This document shows positions 47,534 to 57,231 of a DNA stretch of 64,000 nucleotides, piece by piece. The stretch spans positions 248,001 to 312,000 of the forward strand of contig NZ_JAGSPN010000001.1 in assembly GCF_018139685.1 (NCBI RefSeq), read 5' to 3'. Below the pieces are notes generated by a model. It made no database searches. It was not told the DNA's origin and was given only the letters and a program-made list of their open reading frames with translations. Numbering within the stretch: the first letter of the stretch is position 1; every line of letters starts with the position of its first letter. This DNA is from Cognatundibacterium luofuense (GTDB lineage: Bacteria; Pseudomonadota; Gammaproteobacteria; Burkholderiales; Burkholderiaceae_D). Both the position numbers and the translations under genes were made by a program.

Positions 47534-49672
47534 TTATTCTTTGATGCCCCACTGATCCAGCATCCAAGCGAAATTGAAGGAAGCTTCTTTCAGCGCGTCG
47601 TAACGGCCGGAAGCGCCGCCGTGGCCGGCGTCCATATTCATTTTCAGCAGCAACGGATTGTTGTCTGTTTTCAGGGTACGCAGTTTGGCCACGTATTTGG
47701 CGGGTTCCCAGTACATGACCTGACTATCGTTGAGGCCGGTGGTGACCAGTATCGCCGGATAGGCTTTTTTCTCCAGATTGTCGTAAGGCGAATAGCTGCG
47801 CATGTAGTCGTACGCAGCTTTTTCGTTCGGATTGCCCCATTCCAGATACTCACCTGTGGTCAGCGGCAGGCTGGCATCCATCATGGTGTTCATCACATCC
47901 ACAAACGGTACGGCAGCGTGAACGGCTTTGAATAAATCCGGACGCAGATTGGTCACAGCACCCATCAGCAAACCACCGGCACTGCCGCCCTGAATAATCA
48001 GGCGGTCGCGGCTGGTCCAGCCGTTTTTGGTCAGGTATTCTGCGACGTCGATGAAGTCATAGAAAGTGTTTTTCTTTTTCATCAGCATGCCGTCGTCATG
48101 CCAGTGTTCACCCATTTCTGTGCCGCCACGGATGTGAGCTTGTACATAGATCACGCCGCGATCCAGCAGACTGAGGCGGGCCAGCGAGAACGATGGTTCC
48201 ATCGAAATACCGTAGCTGCCATAGGCGTACAGCAACAGCGGTGCTTTGCCGTTCAGTTCCACGCCTTTTTTCATGACGGCCCAGGCCGGTACGCGCACGC
48301 CGTCACGCGCAGTCACCCAGATACGGCGTGCTTCGTAGCGGCTGGCATCATAGCCGCCCAGCACTTCCTGTTGCTTCAGGACTTTGCGCTGACCGCTTGC
48401 CAGATCGACTTCCATCACCGTAGAGGGGGTGACCGGCGACTGGTAATTGATGCGCATGGTGCCGGAACGGTATTCCGGTGTGCCGGTGTTCATCGCCAGA
48501 TAGACCTGATCATCAAACGCGATGGTTTTCCAGTTCTTTTTCGTAAAATCGTAAATGCGGATACGGTTCAGCGCCTGCGATTTTTCTGCCACGGCCAGAT
48601 AGTTTTCAAACACTTCAAAACCGGTGATCAGGCCATCGTTCTGGTGTTCGGCAATCGTGGTCCAGTGCGCCTCATCCGGTGTGGCAACCGGTGCAGACAC
48701 CAGACGGAAGTTACGTGCATTGCGGTTGGTGCGGATCAGGAACTGACCTTTGTGCGAATCGGTATCGTAACGGTGACCGGTTTGACGACCCAGCACCGAG
48801 CGCATCGTCGTCGTTGGTTTATCAGCCGGAATCGCCCAGTCTTCGGTGGTATCGGTACTTTGCGCATGCACGATCACAAACGCGCGGTCTTTGGTGGTGC
48901 CGACTTCCAGCGCGAATTGTTCAACCGCTTCGTAATACACTTGCTCAGGCTGACTGCCCAGTTTCAGGCGGAATAAGCGGTCAGAACGTTTGGTGACCGG
49001 ATCTTCCTGTGTATAAAACAGGGTTTGATTGTCCGCCGCCCAGGCCACGCTGGTCACACGCTCAACGGTATCGCTGAGCACTTTACCGCTGCGTAAATCT
49101 TTAACTTGCAGACGGAACTGGCGGAACCCGGTGTAATCCACCCAGTACGCGATCAGATTCGCATCCGGACTCAGCGACGTGCCGCCCATGCCCATGAATT
49201 TCTGACCTTCTGCCAGCGCATTGCCATCCAGCAGAATTTCTTCTTTGCCATTCACATCGTCCTGACCATTTGCAGCTGCAGGACGGCGGCAGTAAAACGG
49301 ATATTGCTTACCGGCTTCAAAACGATTGTAGTAATAGTAGTTGCCGCGACGTACCGGCACCGACAGATCGGTTTCTTTCATGCGGGCGCGGGTTTCCTGA
49401 AACAGCTTATCGGCCAGCGGTTTCACGTGCGCGGTCATCGCATCGGTGTAGGCATTTTCTGCTTTCAGATAGTCGATGACTTTCGGGTCGTCTTTTTTAT
49501 GCAGCCAGCGGTAAGGATCAGTCACCGTTTCGCCGTGGCGGACTTCCTGCCACTGACTGGTTGCAGCGACCGGCGGCTTGACGCTGTCGGTATTGGAAGC
49601 GGCCATACTGACTCCTCCCTGCAGACTCATCAGGCTGACGAATCCTGCGATGGATAAATGTCGGATTTTCAT
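47534..49672 (-). CDS. Oligopeptidase B-like S9 serine peptidase, exported
   Basis: A 712-aa S9A-family peptidase. It begins with a signal peptide (MKIRHLSIAGFVSLMSLQG), then a seven-bladed propeller domain and a C-terminal alpha/beta-hydrolase. The catalytic Ser is in QGGSAGGLLMGAV, Asp in GLNDSQVMYWEP and His in DAGHGGASGRY. The active-site surroundings match oligopeptidase B, which cuts after Arg/Lys in short peptides. Start 49672 was chosen for the signal peptide; the open frame continues 19 residues upstream. An export signal is not universal in oligopeptidase B proteins. Confidence 0.92.
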   Translation of the reverse strand: MKIRHLSIAGFVSLMSLQGGVSMAASNTDSVKPPVAATSQWQEVRHGETVTDPYRWLHKKDDPKVIDYLKAENAYTDAMTAHVKPLADKLFQETRARMKETDLSVPVRRGNYYYYNRFEAGKQYPFYCRRPAAANGQDDVNGKEEILLDGNALAEGQKFMGMGGTSLSPDANLIAYWVDYTGFRQFRLQVKDLRSGKVLSDTVERVTSVAWAADNQTLFYTQEDPVTKRSDRLFRLKLGSQPEQVYYEAVEQFALEVGTTKDRAFVIVHAQSTDTTEDWAIPADKPTTTMRSVLGRQTGHRYDTDSHKGQFLIRTNRNARNFRLVSAPVATPDEAHWTTIAEHQNDGLITGFEVFENYLAVAEKSQALNRIRIYDFTKKNWKTIAFDDQVYLAMNTGTPEYRSGTMRINYQSPVTPSTVMEVDLASGQRKVLKQQEVLGGYDASRYEARRIWVTARDGVRVPAWAVMKKGVELNGKAPLLLYAYGSYGISMEPSFSLARLSLLDRGVIYVQAHIRGGTEMGEHWHDDGMLMKKKNTFYDFIDVAEYLTKNGWTSRDRLIIQGGSAGGLLMGAVTNLRPDLFKAVHAAVPFVDVMNTMMDASLPLTTGEYLEWGNPNEKAAYDYMRSYSPYDNLEKKAYPAILVTTGLNDSQVMYWEPAKYVAKLRTLKTDNNPLLLKMNMDAGHGGASGRYDALKEASFNFAWMLDQWGIKE

Positions 49673-49786
49673 ATTTTTCTCATGGAAAGGATTGGATCGC
49701 CGCCAGCGCGGCACTACAATGGACTGCAATTTGTATAACTAGTTCCGGAAACGCTGTGCACGGAACAATGATCGGGAGAATAAAAA

Positions 49787-50287
49787 ATGCAGAAATCACG
49801 GTGGATGCTGGCAGCGCTGTTGTTATGTGCCGGTGTGGCACATGCCGATGAAAACAAAGCACAATGCGACGCAGGAAAAGGCAGCTATATGACTGCTACG
49901 GTGGTGAAAGGGCCGAAATTCACTTCCGGCAAATTTCTGAAAGGCGTTGAACTGTCGCATACCCATCTGAAAGTCAAGCCGGACGGCAGCAATGATATTT
50001 ACGATGTGGCGATTGATAACGTCTTCGCCCAGGGTTACGAAAAAAACAGCAAGCAAGTGCCGGAATCGCTGGCGCAGATCCGCACCGGCGACAAACTCGC
50101 ACTGTGCGGCCAGCTGTATGACGATGGCAGCAAAGGTATTCACTGGGTGCATACCAATTGCGGTGCAGCACCAACACCGCAAAAGCCGAACGGCTTTATC
50201 AAAATCATCGAAAGCGATGGTAGCAGCGATAATTTTGAAAACGTCACAACCTATTGTGATTTATGGGGTAAGCAGCGTAAACGCTGA
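49787..50287 (+). CDS. Small secreted protein, DUF3465-like
   Basis: A 166-aa protein with a signal peptide (residues 1-20, cut after AHA). The mature part has four Cys and the stretch GDKLALCGQLYDDGSKGIHWVHTNCG followed by PNGFIKI (split here: the middle is KGIHWVHTNCG). Its order resembles the DUF3465 family, whose function is unknown; this assignment is tentative. It is divergent from the peptidase gene with a 114-base spacer. Confidence 0.65.
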   Translation: MQKSRWMLAALLLCAGVAHADENKAQCDAGKGSYMTATVVKGPKFTSGKFLKGVELSHTHLKVKPDGSNDIYDVAIDNVFAQGYEKNSKQVPESLAQIRTGDKLALCGQLYDDGSKGIHWVHTNCGAAPTPQKPNGFIKIIESDGSSDNFENVTTYCDLWGKQRKR

Positions 50288-50317
50288 TGAAGCCGGGATG
50301 GATTCTCGTAGCCGGGT

Positions 50318-50710
50318 TCATTCCTGATGCTTGAATAATAAGAATTTTACGGACAGATAATTCCCCAGCATGCCGGCAATACTGCCGGCAGCCACACCAA
50401 GCACAGGGAATTCGCGCACGGTAGCGGAAACCAGTGTCAGTACCACATAGCAGCCGTAATTGACGGCACCGCCTGCCAGCATCAGCGACACATAACGCAG
50501 AAATTCCTGCCACAAGGATAATCCACTGTGTTTGTTACGGAATGTCAGGCTGCGGTTAATCAGCCAGGTGGTGAAAACGGCGCAGGCAAACGACAATGCC
50601 CGGCCGCCGTAGTAGCCCAGCGCAGGCTGACACAGGTGCAGGATGCCGGCATCAACGATAAATCCGGCCGCGCCTGCCAGCGCGAACCGGAAAAATTCTT
50701 TACTGAGCAT
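50318..50710 (-). CDS. GtrA-family membrane protein
   Basis: A 130-aa protein with four helices, typical of GtrA: FFRFALAGAAGFIVDAGIL, FACAVFTTWLINRSLTF and a late LSVKFLLFKH. GtrA proteins are thought to flip undecaprenyl-phosphate-linked sugars made by a GtrB partner. It overlaps the upstream GT2 gene by 11 bases and is the last gene of a three-gene leftward operon. Confidence 0.88.
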   Translation of the reverse strand: MLSKEFFRFALAGAAGFIVDAGILHLCQPALGYYGGRALSFACAVFTTWLINRSLTFRNKHSGLSLWQEFLRYVSLMLAGGAVNYGCYVVLTLVSATVREFPVLGVAAGSIAGMLGNYLSVKFLLFKHQE

Positions 50711-51668
50711 GGCGACGACGCAAATCCAGACGGGGTACTGATAAATAAGCGAGACGTTTCATTTCATGTCGTCCACGGGTGACGTTGTCCAGTATCAGAC
50801 CGCATAAAAATGACAGCAAACCGGCCAGTAATAAACCAAAACTCAGAATAGCAGTCGGTAAACGCGGCACATCACCAGCGTTTACATAATGCGCTAGTAT
50901 CGGGAAAAACAGCAATAATGAGACGCACGCCAGTAAGCCTCCGATCAGACTGAAAAAATGCACCGGACGTTCTGTCATGTAAAAACGCATAATGGTGCAA
51001 AGAATGCGAAAACCGTCTTTGTAGGTCGATAATTTACTGACTGAGCCCTCCAGACGTGCGCCGTAGCGTGTCTGAATTTCACCATAAGGCATACGTAGTT
51101 CCAGTGCATGTATCGTCAGCTCTGTCTCAATCTCAAAGCCCTTGGCCAGGGCAGGAAATGATTTCACAAAGCGGCGTGAGAATGCACGATAACCAGAAAG
51201 CATATCGGTGAACTCACCACCAAAAATGGTGCTGACTGAGCGCGTCAGTAACTGGTTACCCCAGCGGTGACCCGGACGGTAATTTTCCGCTTCACCCTCA
51301 TCTATGCGGCAGCCAACTACCATATCCAGATTCTGATCAATCAGTGCTTGCATCAACGCGCGCGCTGAGGATGCATCATAGGTTGCATCGCCATCTACCA
51401 TGATGTACACATCGGCATCCACATCGGCAAACATGCGGCGTACGACATTGCCTTTGCCCTGCTGGTGCGCCGTAATTACTGTTGCTCCGGCAGAGCGTGC
51501 AACGGTGCAGGTGTTATCTGTAGAGTTATTGTCGAACACGTAAATTTCTGCATCCGGCAAGGCAGCACGGAAATCATCGATGACTTTGCAGACACTGATT
51601 TCTTCGTTGTAGCAAGGAATCAGAACAGCAACGCGGGGTTGTAAATAGGAATCGTTCATGTCGGGCAC
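50700..51668 (-). CDS. GtrB/DPM1-type family 2 glycosyltransferase
   Basis: A 322-aa enzyme. The GT-A domain has VAVLIPCYNEEISVCKVI, the DNNSTDNT loop, the nucleotide/metal site MVDGDATYD and the YRAFSRRFVKSFP segment, followed by two C-terminal membrane helices. It probably transfers a sugar to undecaprenyl phosphate. It overlaps gtrA by 11 bases and the upstream gene by 13, so all three are translationally coupled. Confidence 0.9.
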   Translation of the reverse strand: MPDMNDSYLQPRVAVLIPCYNEEISVCKVIDDFRAALPDAEIYVFDNNSTDNTCTVARSAGATVITAHQQGKGNVVRRMFADVDADVYIMVDGDATYDASSARALMQALIDQNLDMVVGCRIDEGEAENYRPGHRWGNQLLTRSVSTIFGGEFTDMLSGYRAFSRRFVKSFPALAKGFEIETELTIHALELRMPYGEIQTRYGARLEGSVSKLSTYKDGFRILCTIMRFYMTERPVHFFSLIGGLLACVSLLLFFPILAHYVNAGDVPRLPTAILSFGLLLAGLLSFLCGLILDNVTRGRHEMKRLAYLSVPRLDLRRRHAQ

Positions 51669-53788
51669 GCAGTCGTAGAGTCAGGGTTGCGGATCAGTAT
51701 CGCTTTTCCATCAGAGTTCTGACGCGCTGTCAGAGTCAGGCAGCGGAGGGATAACTGTTCCGGCAGATGTATCGAAAATCCGTTTAATAATGGAATCGGA
51801 GTTTGCTGATCGTCACCATCCATGATGGATTCAGCAGGTGAGAGCTGATATATGCGAGCTGCATTTGCCGTATCAGCAGAAACGCCGTTGATTTGAAAAA
51901 CAGTATTGCTCAGTAGAAAATCAGCAGGCAGCCAGCCTTTCAGTATCAGACCGTGTTCATTGTTTGTCACGATAAAGCGACCACCGGTGGTGAGTTGTGC
52001 TGTGTTGCTAACCGCCAGACTGACACGATGTGGTATGCCAGGCTGAAAATGCGTGAGCGGAATTACTACGACATCCAATCGCGGGCTGTAAGGCTGAGTA
52101 ATGTCATCCAGCTGTAAATGCGAGTAGCGATTAAATACCTGCAGCCGCTGCCCTTGCTGCATTGCAGGAAACTGGGCAGCCCAATAAGCCAGATGTGGCA
52201 CGGGTGTGACATGTGTGACCGAGCGGAAGCCAGCACCGTTCAGTGTCGCCCCGATAAAACCGCTGGCTGCCAGAACACCCTGATTATCATTTTGCATTTG
52301 CCGCAAACTACTGAGTACCTGTGTTTGCGGTAAATGAAAAATCGGCCAGGCAGATTGCAAGGGATTGAACCGGCCAAACACAATGAATGCAAGCAGACAA
52401 GAGATAAGTGCCAGATGGTGTTTCAGTTTGTCCGTTTTTTTGTGAACCAGCAGCAGACAGATAAGCAATATCCCGAGGAAAATCAGGTCTTCCCAGACGA
52501 TGTAGCCTGCGCCATATTTGAACAGCAGCCAACAGCCGATAGTCAGAGCTGTAAATATGCCGGTACGCGCTAAGCTTATCCGCAATTGTGCATGTTTCAG
52601 GATCAGAACCGCGATGAAAGTCATCAGAACTCCGCTCGCAAATTGCATGCGTACCGGCGGAATGTGATCCCACAGGAATATTTTGCCCGCCCAGGCTGGC
52701 AGCGGTAACAAGATCCAGGCACACATCATGGCCAGTCCAGAACCTGCGATGCGCAACTGACGACCCAGTGCAGTGGTTTGCATTGATGTACGCAATGCAC
52801 GGAGATCAGTAAAACACATTAACAGGGGGAACAGGTACATCCCGACTGCGCCGGTTTCGGAAATATTGGTATCAGTCAGAGGGCGGTAAAGACGATCAAA
52901 ACTAATGGCAGGAAAAAACCATGAAGCTGCAACCTGGGCTGAGACGCCACCGCCTCCCACATGGCGGCCACCCGGATATAAAGTCGTCGCAGTCTGGCTC
53001 AGGTAATCCCATAAATACCATACAGTCGTTCCGGCTGCTGCAGCACCAGCCATCAGCACGGCAGGAAGGGTGGATTTGCGGAACAGATCAGGGCGTACTG
53101 TCAGCATATAAATAATGCCGACAAAGGCCAGTGAGACTTGTACGGGCGGGTAGAAATTGGTCAGTAGCCAGCTTGCGGCCAACCAGTATCCGGTCAGTGC
53201 ACGCAACCAGAGTGGCCAGCTGGTCATCCAGGGCAGCAGTACCCATGGAAACAGTGCGAAAACAGGACCTTTTTCATTCCACCAGAACTGTGAGAACCCA
53301 GTCAGATAAAGATTCATGCTGATGATAACGCTGAGTCCCGCACTGAGTCCGGCTTTGCGAAACAGCAGTGCATATCCTGCGATAAATAGCACAAAGATCA
53401 GATACCAGTGCAGAGAGTAAGCGTAAGCTGGATCCGTTAGCAAATACGCCCACATGGTCGGTTTAAGTGCCATGCCCCAGTCAGCAATTGGCATACCGTA
53501 ATTGATGCGCAAATCTTCCTGATACAAAGAAGTTTTGTTATAGCGCTCTAAATGATTGTTGACTGTTGCCTGTGTCAGCGGCGTGACGACAGACCATTCG
53601 TCGCTGCGCACCGGACGCGGCTTACCCGCGACAATACCGGTTTGCGGTGATTGCCAGAATTGTTCCAGGACAAAACCGTAGGAAGAAGGACTCCAGCATT
53701 GGCTGACATATAAAGCGCCGAACATCAAAGCCAGTGTTGCAGCAAGCATGCGCGGTTTGCGTAACAGCGCTGAAAAAAAATCTGTCAT
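51656..53788 (-). CDS. Polytopic membrane protein, probable GT-C glycosyltransferase of a gtr operon
   Basis: A 710-aa protein with roughly a dozen hydrophobic helices and a C-terminal soluble tail of about 200 residues. An early extracytoplasmic loop (about residues 40-110) contains RPVRSDEWSVVTPLTQA, where an acidic/Arg loop would hold the active site in GT-C enzymes. By analogy with O-antigen-modifying gtrABC loci, the third gene is the type-specific glucosyltransferase, which diverges fast between strains. Family assignment is by topology and context only. First gene of the operon. Confidence 0.7.
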   Translation of the reverse strand: MTDFFSALLRKPRMLAATLALMFGALYVSQCWSPSSYGFVLEQFWQSPQTGIVAGKPRPVRSDEWSVVTPLTQATVNNHLERYNKTSLYQEDLRINYGMPIADWGMALKPTMWAYLLTDPAYAYSLHWYLIFVLFIAGYALLFRKAGLSAGLSVIISMNLYLTGFSQFWWNEKGPVFALFPWVLLPWMTSWPLWLRALTGYWLAASWLLTNFYPPVQVSLAFVGIIYMLTVRPDLFRKSTLPAVLMAGAAAAGTTVWYLWDYLSQTATTLYPGGRHVGGGGVSAQVAASWFFPAISFDRLYRPLTDTNISETGAVGMYLFPLLMCFTDLRALRTSMQTTALGRQLRIAGSGLAMMCAWILLPLPAWAGKIFLWDHIPPVRMQFASGVLMTFIAVLILKHAQLRISLARTGIFTALTIGCWLLFKYGAGYIVWEDLIFLGILLICLLLVHKKTDKLKHHLALISCLLAFIVFGRFNPLQSAWPIFHLPQTQVLSSLRQMQNDNQGVLAASGFIGATLNGAGFRSVTHVTPVPHLAYWAAQFPAMQQGQRLQVFNRYSHLQLDDITQPYSPRLDVVVIPLTHFQPGIPHRVSLAVSNTAQLTTGGRFIVTNNEHGLILKGWLPADFLLSNTVFQINGVSADTANAARIYQLSPAESIMDGDDQQTPIPLLNGFSIHLPEQLSLRCLTLTARQNSDGKAILIRNPDSTTACPT

Positions 53789-54038
53789 AGTGATCCGACA
53801 ACCTGATTATCTGAAGTGAAAAAACTACCGTTGGCAGACCACTTCGGAAAACTCTTGAAAATAGCATAAGTACGCGGTTTTGCGATATGTCGATTAAGCA
53901 AGATTTGTGCTGGGGCTCCGTAAGATGCGTATTTTGATACCAGGAAAATCGATTAATTCTCAAAAAATGGGAATTTAATCTTGTGATTCCTGATTTCTGT
54001 GATTAGCATGCATTGATTCTTTTTTTGTGTGTAATCTG
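53789..54038. promoter_or_regulatory. Divergent AT-rich spacer of the gtr operon and iclR
   Basis: A 250-base spacer, AT-rich between about 53920 and 54030. An imperfect inverted repeat (ATTCTCA...TGGGAATT) sits near 53957-53975 and could serve the IclR protein. A run of seven T lies before the iclR start. No gene seen. Confidence 0.35.
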
Positions 54039-54788
54039 ATGACTTTCTCTCCAACCGAACGTGCGTTACAAATTCTGGCCTTGTTAGCAAGGGCCGCAGA
54101 GCCGGTATCGGCGCGTGCAATGGTGGAGGCGCTGGATGTACCTTTGAGTACCGTTTATCGTCATTTACAGATATTGAAAAAATGGGGCTGGGTGCAGGAA
54201 CATGCGCATACTGGTTTGTATGAGCCAGGACCGATGTCGGTGCAACTGGCGCACGGTTTTGATCAGCATTCCTGGCTGATGCAAGCAGCCCGACCAGAAC
54301 TTGAGGCTTTGTCTTCCCGTACTGGTGAAAGTGCTGGATTGTTGTGCTTCCTTCATGGGCATATTGTTTGTCTGGATCTGGTCGAGAGTCAGTATGCTTT
54401 GCGTTGCAGCTTTGTCAAAGGCGTGGCGCGCTCGACGATACGTGGTGCCTCGGCCAAAGCCTTGCTGGCACATTTGCCGGAGGCACTGGTGCAACCCTTG
54501 CTGGTGGAAGCTTTGCCGGATACGGCGGATCAGCCGGGTAATACGGCGGTGATGCAATTCAGTGCATGCCTGCAGCAAATCCGCGAGCGCGGTTATGCGG
54601 TCAGTGAGCACGAAGTTGATCAGGGTGTCTGGGGTGTCAGTGCGCCGGTATTGCTGCCACGCGCACAACTGATCGCCACGGTATCGCTGATGGCACCATC
54701 GCAACGTGCCAGCCATCACATCACGGAATGGATACAACAGACTTGTCTTGCCGCTGACCGCATACGGCAGCGCTTACTTCACCGATAA
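54039..54788 (+). CDS. IclR-family transcriptional regulator of the hut genes
   Basis: A 249-aa regulator. The N-terminal winged HTH has ERALQILALLARAAEPVSA and DVPLSTVYRHLQIL. The C-terminal IclR ligand domain includes RSTIRGASAKALLAHLPE and GYAVSEHEVDQGVWGVSAPV. The start is ATG 54039; a GTG four codons upstream is possible. It lies 9 bases ahead of hutG on the same strand, so it probably controls formylglutamate/histidine breakdown. Most hut loci are controlled by HutC of the GntR family instead. Confidence 0.9.
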   Translation: MTFSPTERALQILALLARAAEPVSARAMVEALDVPLSTVYRHLQILKKWGWVQEHAHTGLYEPGPMSVQLAHGFDQHSWLMQAARPELEALSSRTGESAGLLCFLHGHIVCLDLVESQYALRCSFVKGVARSTIRGASAKALLAHLPEALVQPLLVEALPDTADQPGNTAVMQFSACLQQIRERGYAVSEHEVDQGVWGVSAPVLLPRAQLIATVSLMAPSQRASHHITEWIQQTCLAADRIRQRLLHR

Positions 54789-54797
54789 GGAAACATC

Positions 54798-55613
54798 ATG
54801 TCCGAAGTTTTTACTTTCCGCGCCGGTTCGGTGCCCTTGCTGATTTCCATGCCGCATGTCGGCACACAGATCGCACCGGAAGTGCAGCAACAATTATTGC
54901 CGGAAGCGGCGGTGCTGGCGGATACCGACTGGCATTTGCCAGCGCTGTACAACATGGCGGAACAGCTGGGTGCCTCGCTGCTGGTAGCGCAGCAATCGCG
55001 CTATGTAATTGATTTAAACCGCGCGCCGGACAATGCGAATCTGTATCCGGGACAAGACACAACAGGCTTATGTCCGGTCGATACATTTCATAAACAAGCC
55101 TTGTATGCAGAAGGTAAGCAGCCGGATGCACAGGAAATCCAGCGCCGTATTGACACTTACTGGCAGCCGTATCATCAGCAATTGCAAAGCGAGTTACAGC
55201 GTCTGAAACAGCAGTTCGGTACAGTGGTGTTGTGGGATGCACATTCGATTGCTTCGGTCGTTCCGCGCTTTTTTGAAGGCAAATTGCCGGATCTGAATTT
55301 TGGTACGGCAGACGGTAAATCCTGTGATGCCGGATTATCCGCAGCGCTGGCTGGTGTATTGCAGACCTCAGCTCATGCGCAGGCCTATTCGCATGTTTTT
55401 AACGGACGCTTCAAAGGTGGTTATATCACACGCCAGTATGGTCAGCCGCAGCAAGATATTCACGCAGTGCAGCTGGAAATGGCGCAGTGTGTGTATATGA
55501 ATGAAAGCGCACCGTTTATATATCTGCCTGACAACGCTGCGCAGGTACAACCGTTGCTGCAGGAATTATTGCAGGCTTGCGTGAACTGGGCGCAAGCACA
55601 ACAGAAAGGCTGA
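54798..55613 (+). CDS. hutG: N-formylglutamate deformylase
   Basis: A 271-aa zinc amidohydrolase that releases formate from N-formyl-L-glutamate. Features are LISMPHVGTQIAPE, DTDWHLPALYN, QQSRYVIDLNRAPD, LWDAHSIASVVPRFF and GGYITRQYGQP. Together with HutF it forms the five-step route of histidine breakdown that goes through formylglutamate. It is separated from hutF by three bases. Confidence 0.95.
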   Translation: MSEVFTFRAGSVPLLISMPHVGTQIAPEVQQQLLPEAAVLADTDWHLPALYNMAEQLGASLLVAQQSRYVIDLNRAPDNANLYPGQDTTGLCPVDTFHKQALYAEGKQPDAQEIQRRIDTYWQPYHQQLQSELQRLKQQFGTVVLWDAHSIASVVPRFFEGKLPDLNFGTADGKSCDAGLSAALAGVLQTSAHAQAYSHVFNGRFKGGYITRQYGQPQQDIHAVQLEMAQCVYMNESAPFIYLPDNAAQVQPLLQELLQACVNWAQAQQKG

Positions 55614-55616
55614 ACC

Positions 55617-56987
55617 GTGTCTGAAAAAAATACTTTATACGCGCAACAGGCATATCTGCCACAGGGCTGGACAGAGAATGTACGTTTGCACTGGGATGCA
55701 AGCGGCACGCTGACACAGCTGGAAACCGGTGTGGCGCAACAAGTGGGTGAAGCCAGTGCTGAACTGGTGCTGCCGGGTATCACCAATCTGCATTCGCATG
55801 CGTTTCAGCGAGCGATGGCAGGGTTGACTGAAGTGGCAGGCGATAGCAAAGACAGCTTCTGGACATGGCGCGAACTGATGTATCGCTATGCACTGCAATT
55901 GCGTCCGGATCAGCTGGAAGCCATCGCTGCGCAGTTGTATATGGAATGTCTGCGTCACGGTTATACCGGTGTATGTGAATTCCATTATTTACACCGCGCC
56001 CCTGGTGGTGACTGGTATGACAATCCGGCTGAAATGTCGGAACGCCTGCTGGCTGCAGCCGACAGCGCCGGTATCGCGATCACGATGCTGCCGGTGTTGT
56101 ACAGCTACGCGGATTTTCTGGAGCAGCCTTTACGTGAAGATCAGCGCCGCTTCCGTACCGATGAAGACAGCATTCTGGATCTGATCAGCAGGCTGGAGCG
56201 TTTCCGCTCTGCGCAAGTCGAAGTCGGTGTTGCACCACATTCCCTGCGTGCCACTACCACAGAGCAGATAGGTCGCGTACTGGCAGCCATGCCTGCTGAC
56301 CGTCCGGTGCATATCCATATCGCGGAACAAATGCGCGAAGTCGATGCATGTGTCGCCGCCCACGGCAAACGTCCGGTGGCTTTGCTGACCGGGGATCTGG
56401 CAGTGGATAGTCGCTGGTGTCTGGTACATGCAACCCATCTGGATGCTGCCGAAGTCACGGCGATTGCACAATCCGGCGCGGTTGCGGGTATTTGCACCAC
56501 GACCGAGGGAAATCTGGGCGATGGCTTCTTCCCGTTGCCTGAATATCTGGCGCAGGGCGGGCGTTTCGGTGTCGGCAGTGACAGCCATGTCTCACAAAGT
56601 CCGGTGGAAGAGTTGCGCTGGCTGGAATATGGTCAGCGTTTGCGCTTGCAGGGCCGCAATATTGCGCACAGCGCGGAGCAGAAGCGGGTCGGCGATTTCC
56701 TGTGGCAACAGGCGCTGGCGGGTGGCGCACAAGCCAGCGGCCGCCGCACCGGCCAGTTACAGCCCGGTTATCAGGCTGATCTGGTGGTGCTGGATGCAGA
56801 ACATCCGAATCTGGCCAATTTACCGGTGCAGCAAGTGCTGAATACCTGGTTGCTGGCCGGTAACGATAATCTGGTGCGCGATGTGTATGCCGGCGGACAC
56901 AAAGTGGTATCAGACGGACGTCATATCCGTCAGGATGCGATTCAGCACAGTTATCGCGCCTGTATGCGTGCTTTACGCACTGCCTGA
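55617..56987 (+). CDS. hutF: Formimidoylglutamate deiminase
   Basis: A 456-aa amidohydrolase converting N-formimidoyl-L-glutamate to N-formyl-L-glutamate plus ammonia. The metal site is seen in NLHSHAFQRAM, VAPHSLRAT, HIHIAEQMREV and FGVGSDSHVS. The start is GTG 55617, three bases after hutG, with AGAAAGG upstream. Genes for the earlier steps (hutH, hutU, hutI) are not in the window, so they must lie elsewhere or the locus serves another formimino-compound route. Confidence 0.95.
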   Translation: MSEKNTLYAQQAYLPQGWTENVRLHWDASGTLTQLETGVAQQVGEASAELVLPGITNLHSHAFQRAMAGLTEVAGDSKDSFWTWRELMYRYALQLRPDQLEAIAAQLYMECLRHGYTGVCEFHYLHRAPGGDWYDNPAEMSERLLAAADSAGIAITMLPVLYSYADFLEQPLREDQRRFRTDEDSILDLISRLERFRSAQVEVGVAPHSLRATTTEQIGRVLAAMPADRPVHIHIAEQMREVDACVAAHGKRPVALLTGDLAVDSRWCLVHATHLDAAEVTAIAQSGAVAGICTTTEGNLGDGFFPLPEYLAQGGRFGVGSDSHVSQSPVEELRWLEYGQRLRLQGRNIAHSAEQKRVGDFLWQQALAGGAQASGRRTGQLQPGYQADLVVLDAEHPNLANLPVQQVLNTWLLAGNDNLVRDVYAGGHKVVSDGRHIRQDAIQHSYRACMRALRTA

Positions 56988-57068
56988 GAGTACGAAACGG
57001 CTTAAACGGTAATCCCGTTGTCTGATTACCGGTGTGTGTTGAAACTAAACTATTGTTTAATGGTCTGA

Positions 57069-57102
57069 CAGCCTGTGATGTTGCATCACAGGCTGTTTTT
57101 TT
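57069..57102 (+). terminator. Terminator of the iclR-hutG-hutF operon
   Basis: A perfect 12-bp stem CAGCCTGTGATG-ttg-CATCACAGGCTG, then seven T. A weaker hairpin, CGGTAATC/GATTACCG (about 57007-57032), precedes it. Confidence 0.95.
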
Positions 57103-57231
57103 GTGTCCTGAGTGCAAAAAAATGTAAAAAAATACTTTTTTTGCTATATTGCCCGACACCGCAATCCCGGTGTGGTCTGCAGCAAGCACGCTGCAAACTT
57201 CAAAATTTTTACAGAAAGAACTGGATACACC

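Noticed and set aside
50318-53788. gtr operon as part of a prophage
   Set aside because: No integrase, attachment site, tRNA or phage structural gene lies nearby.
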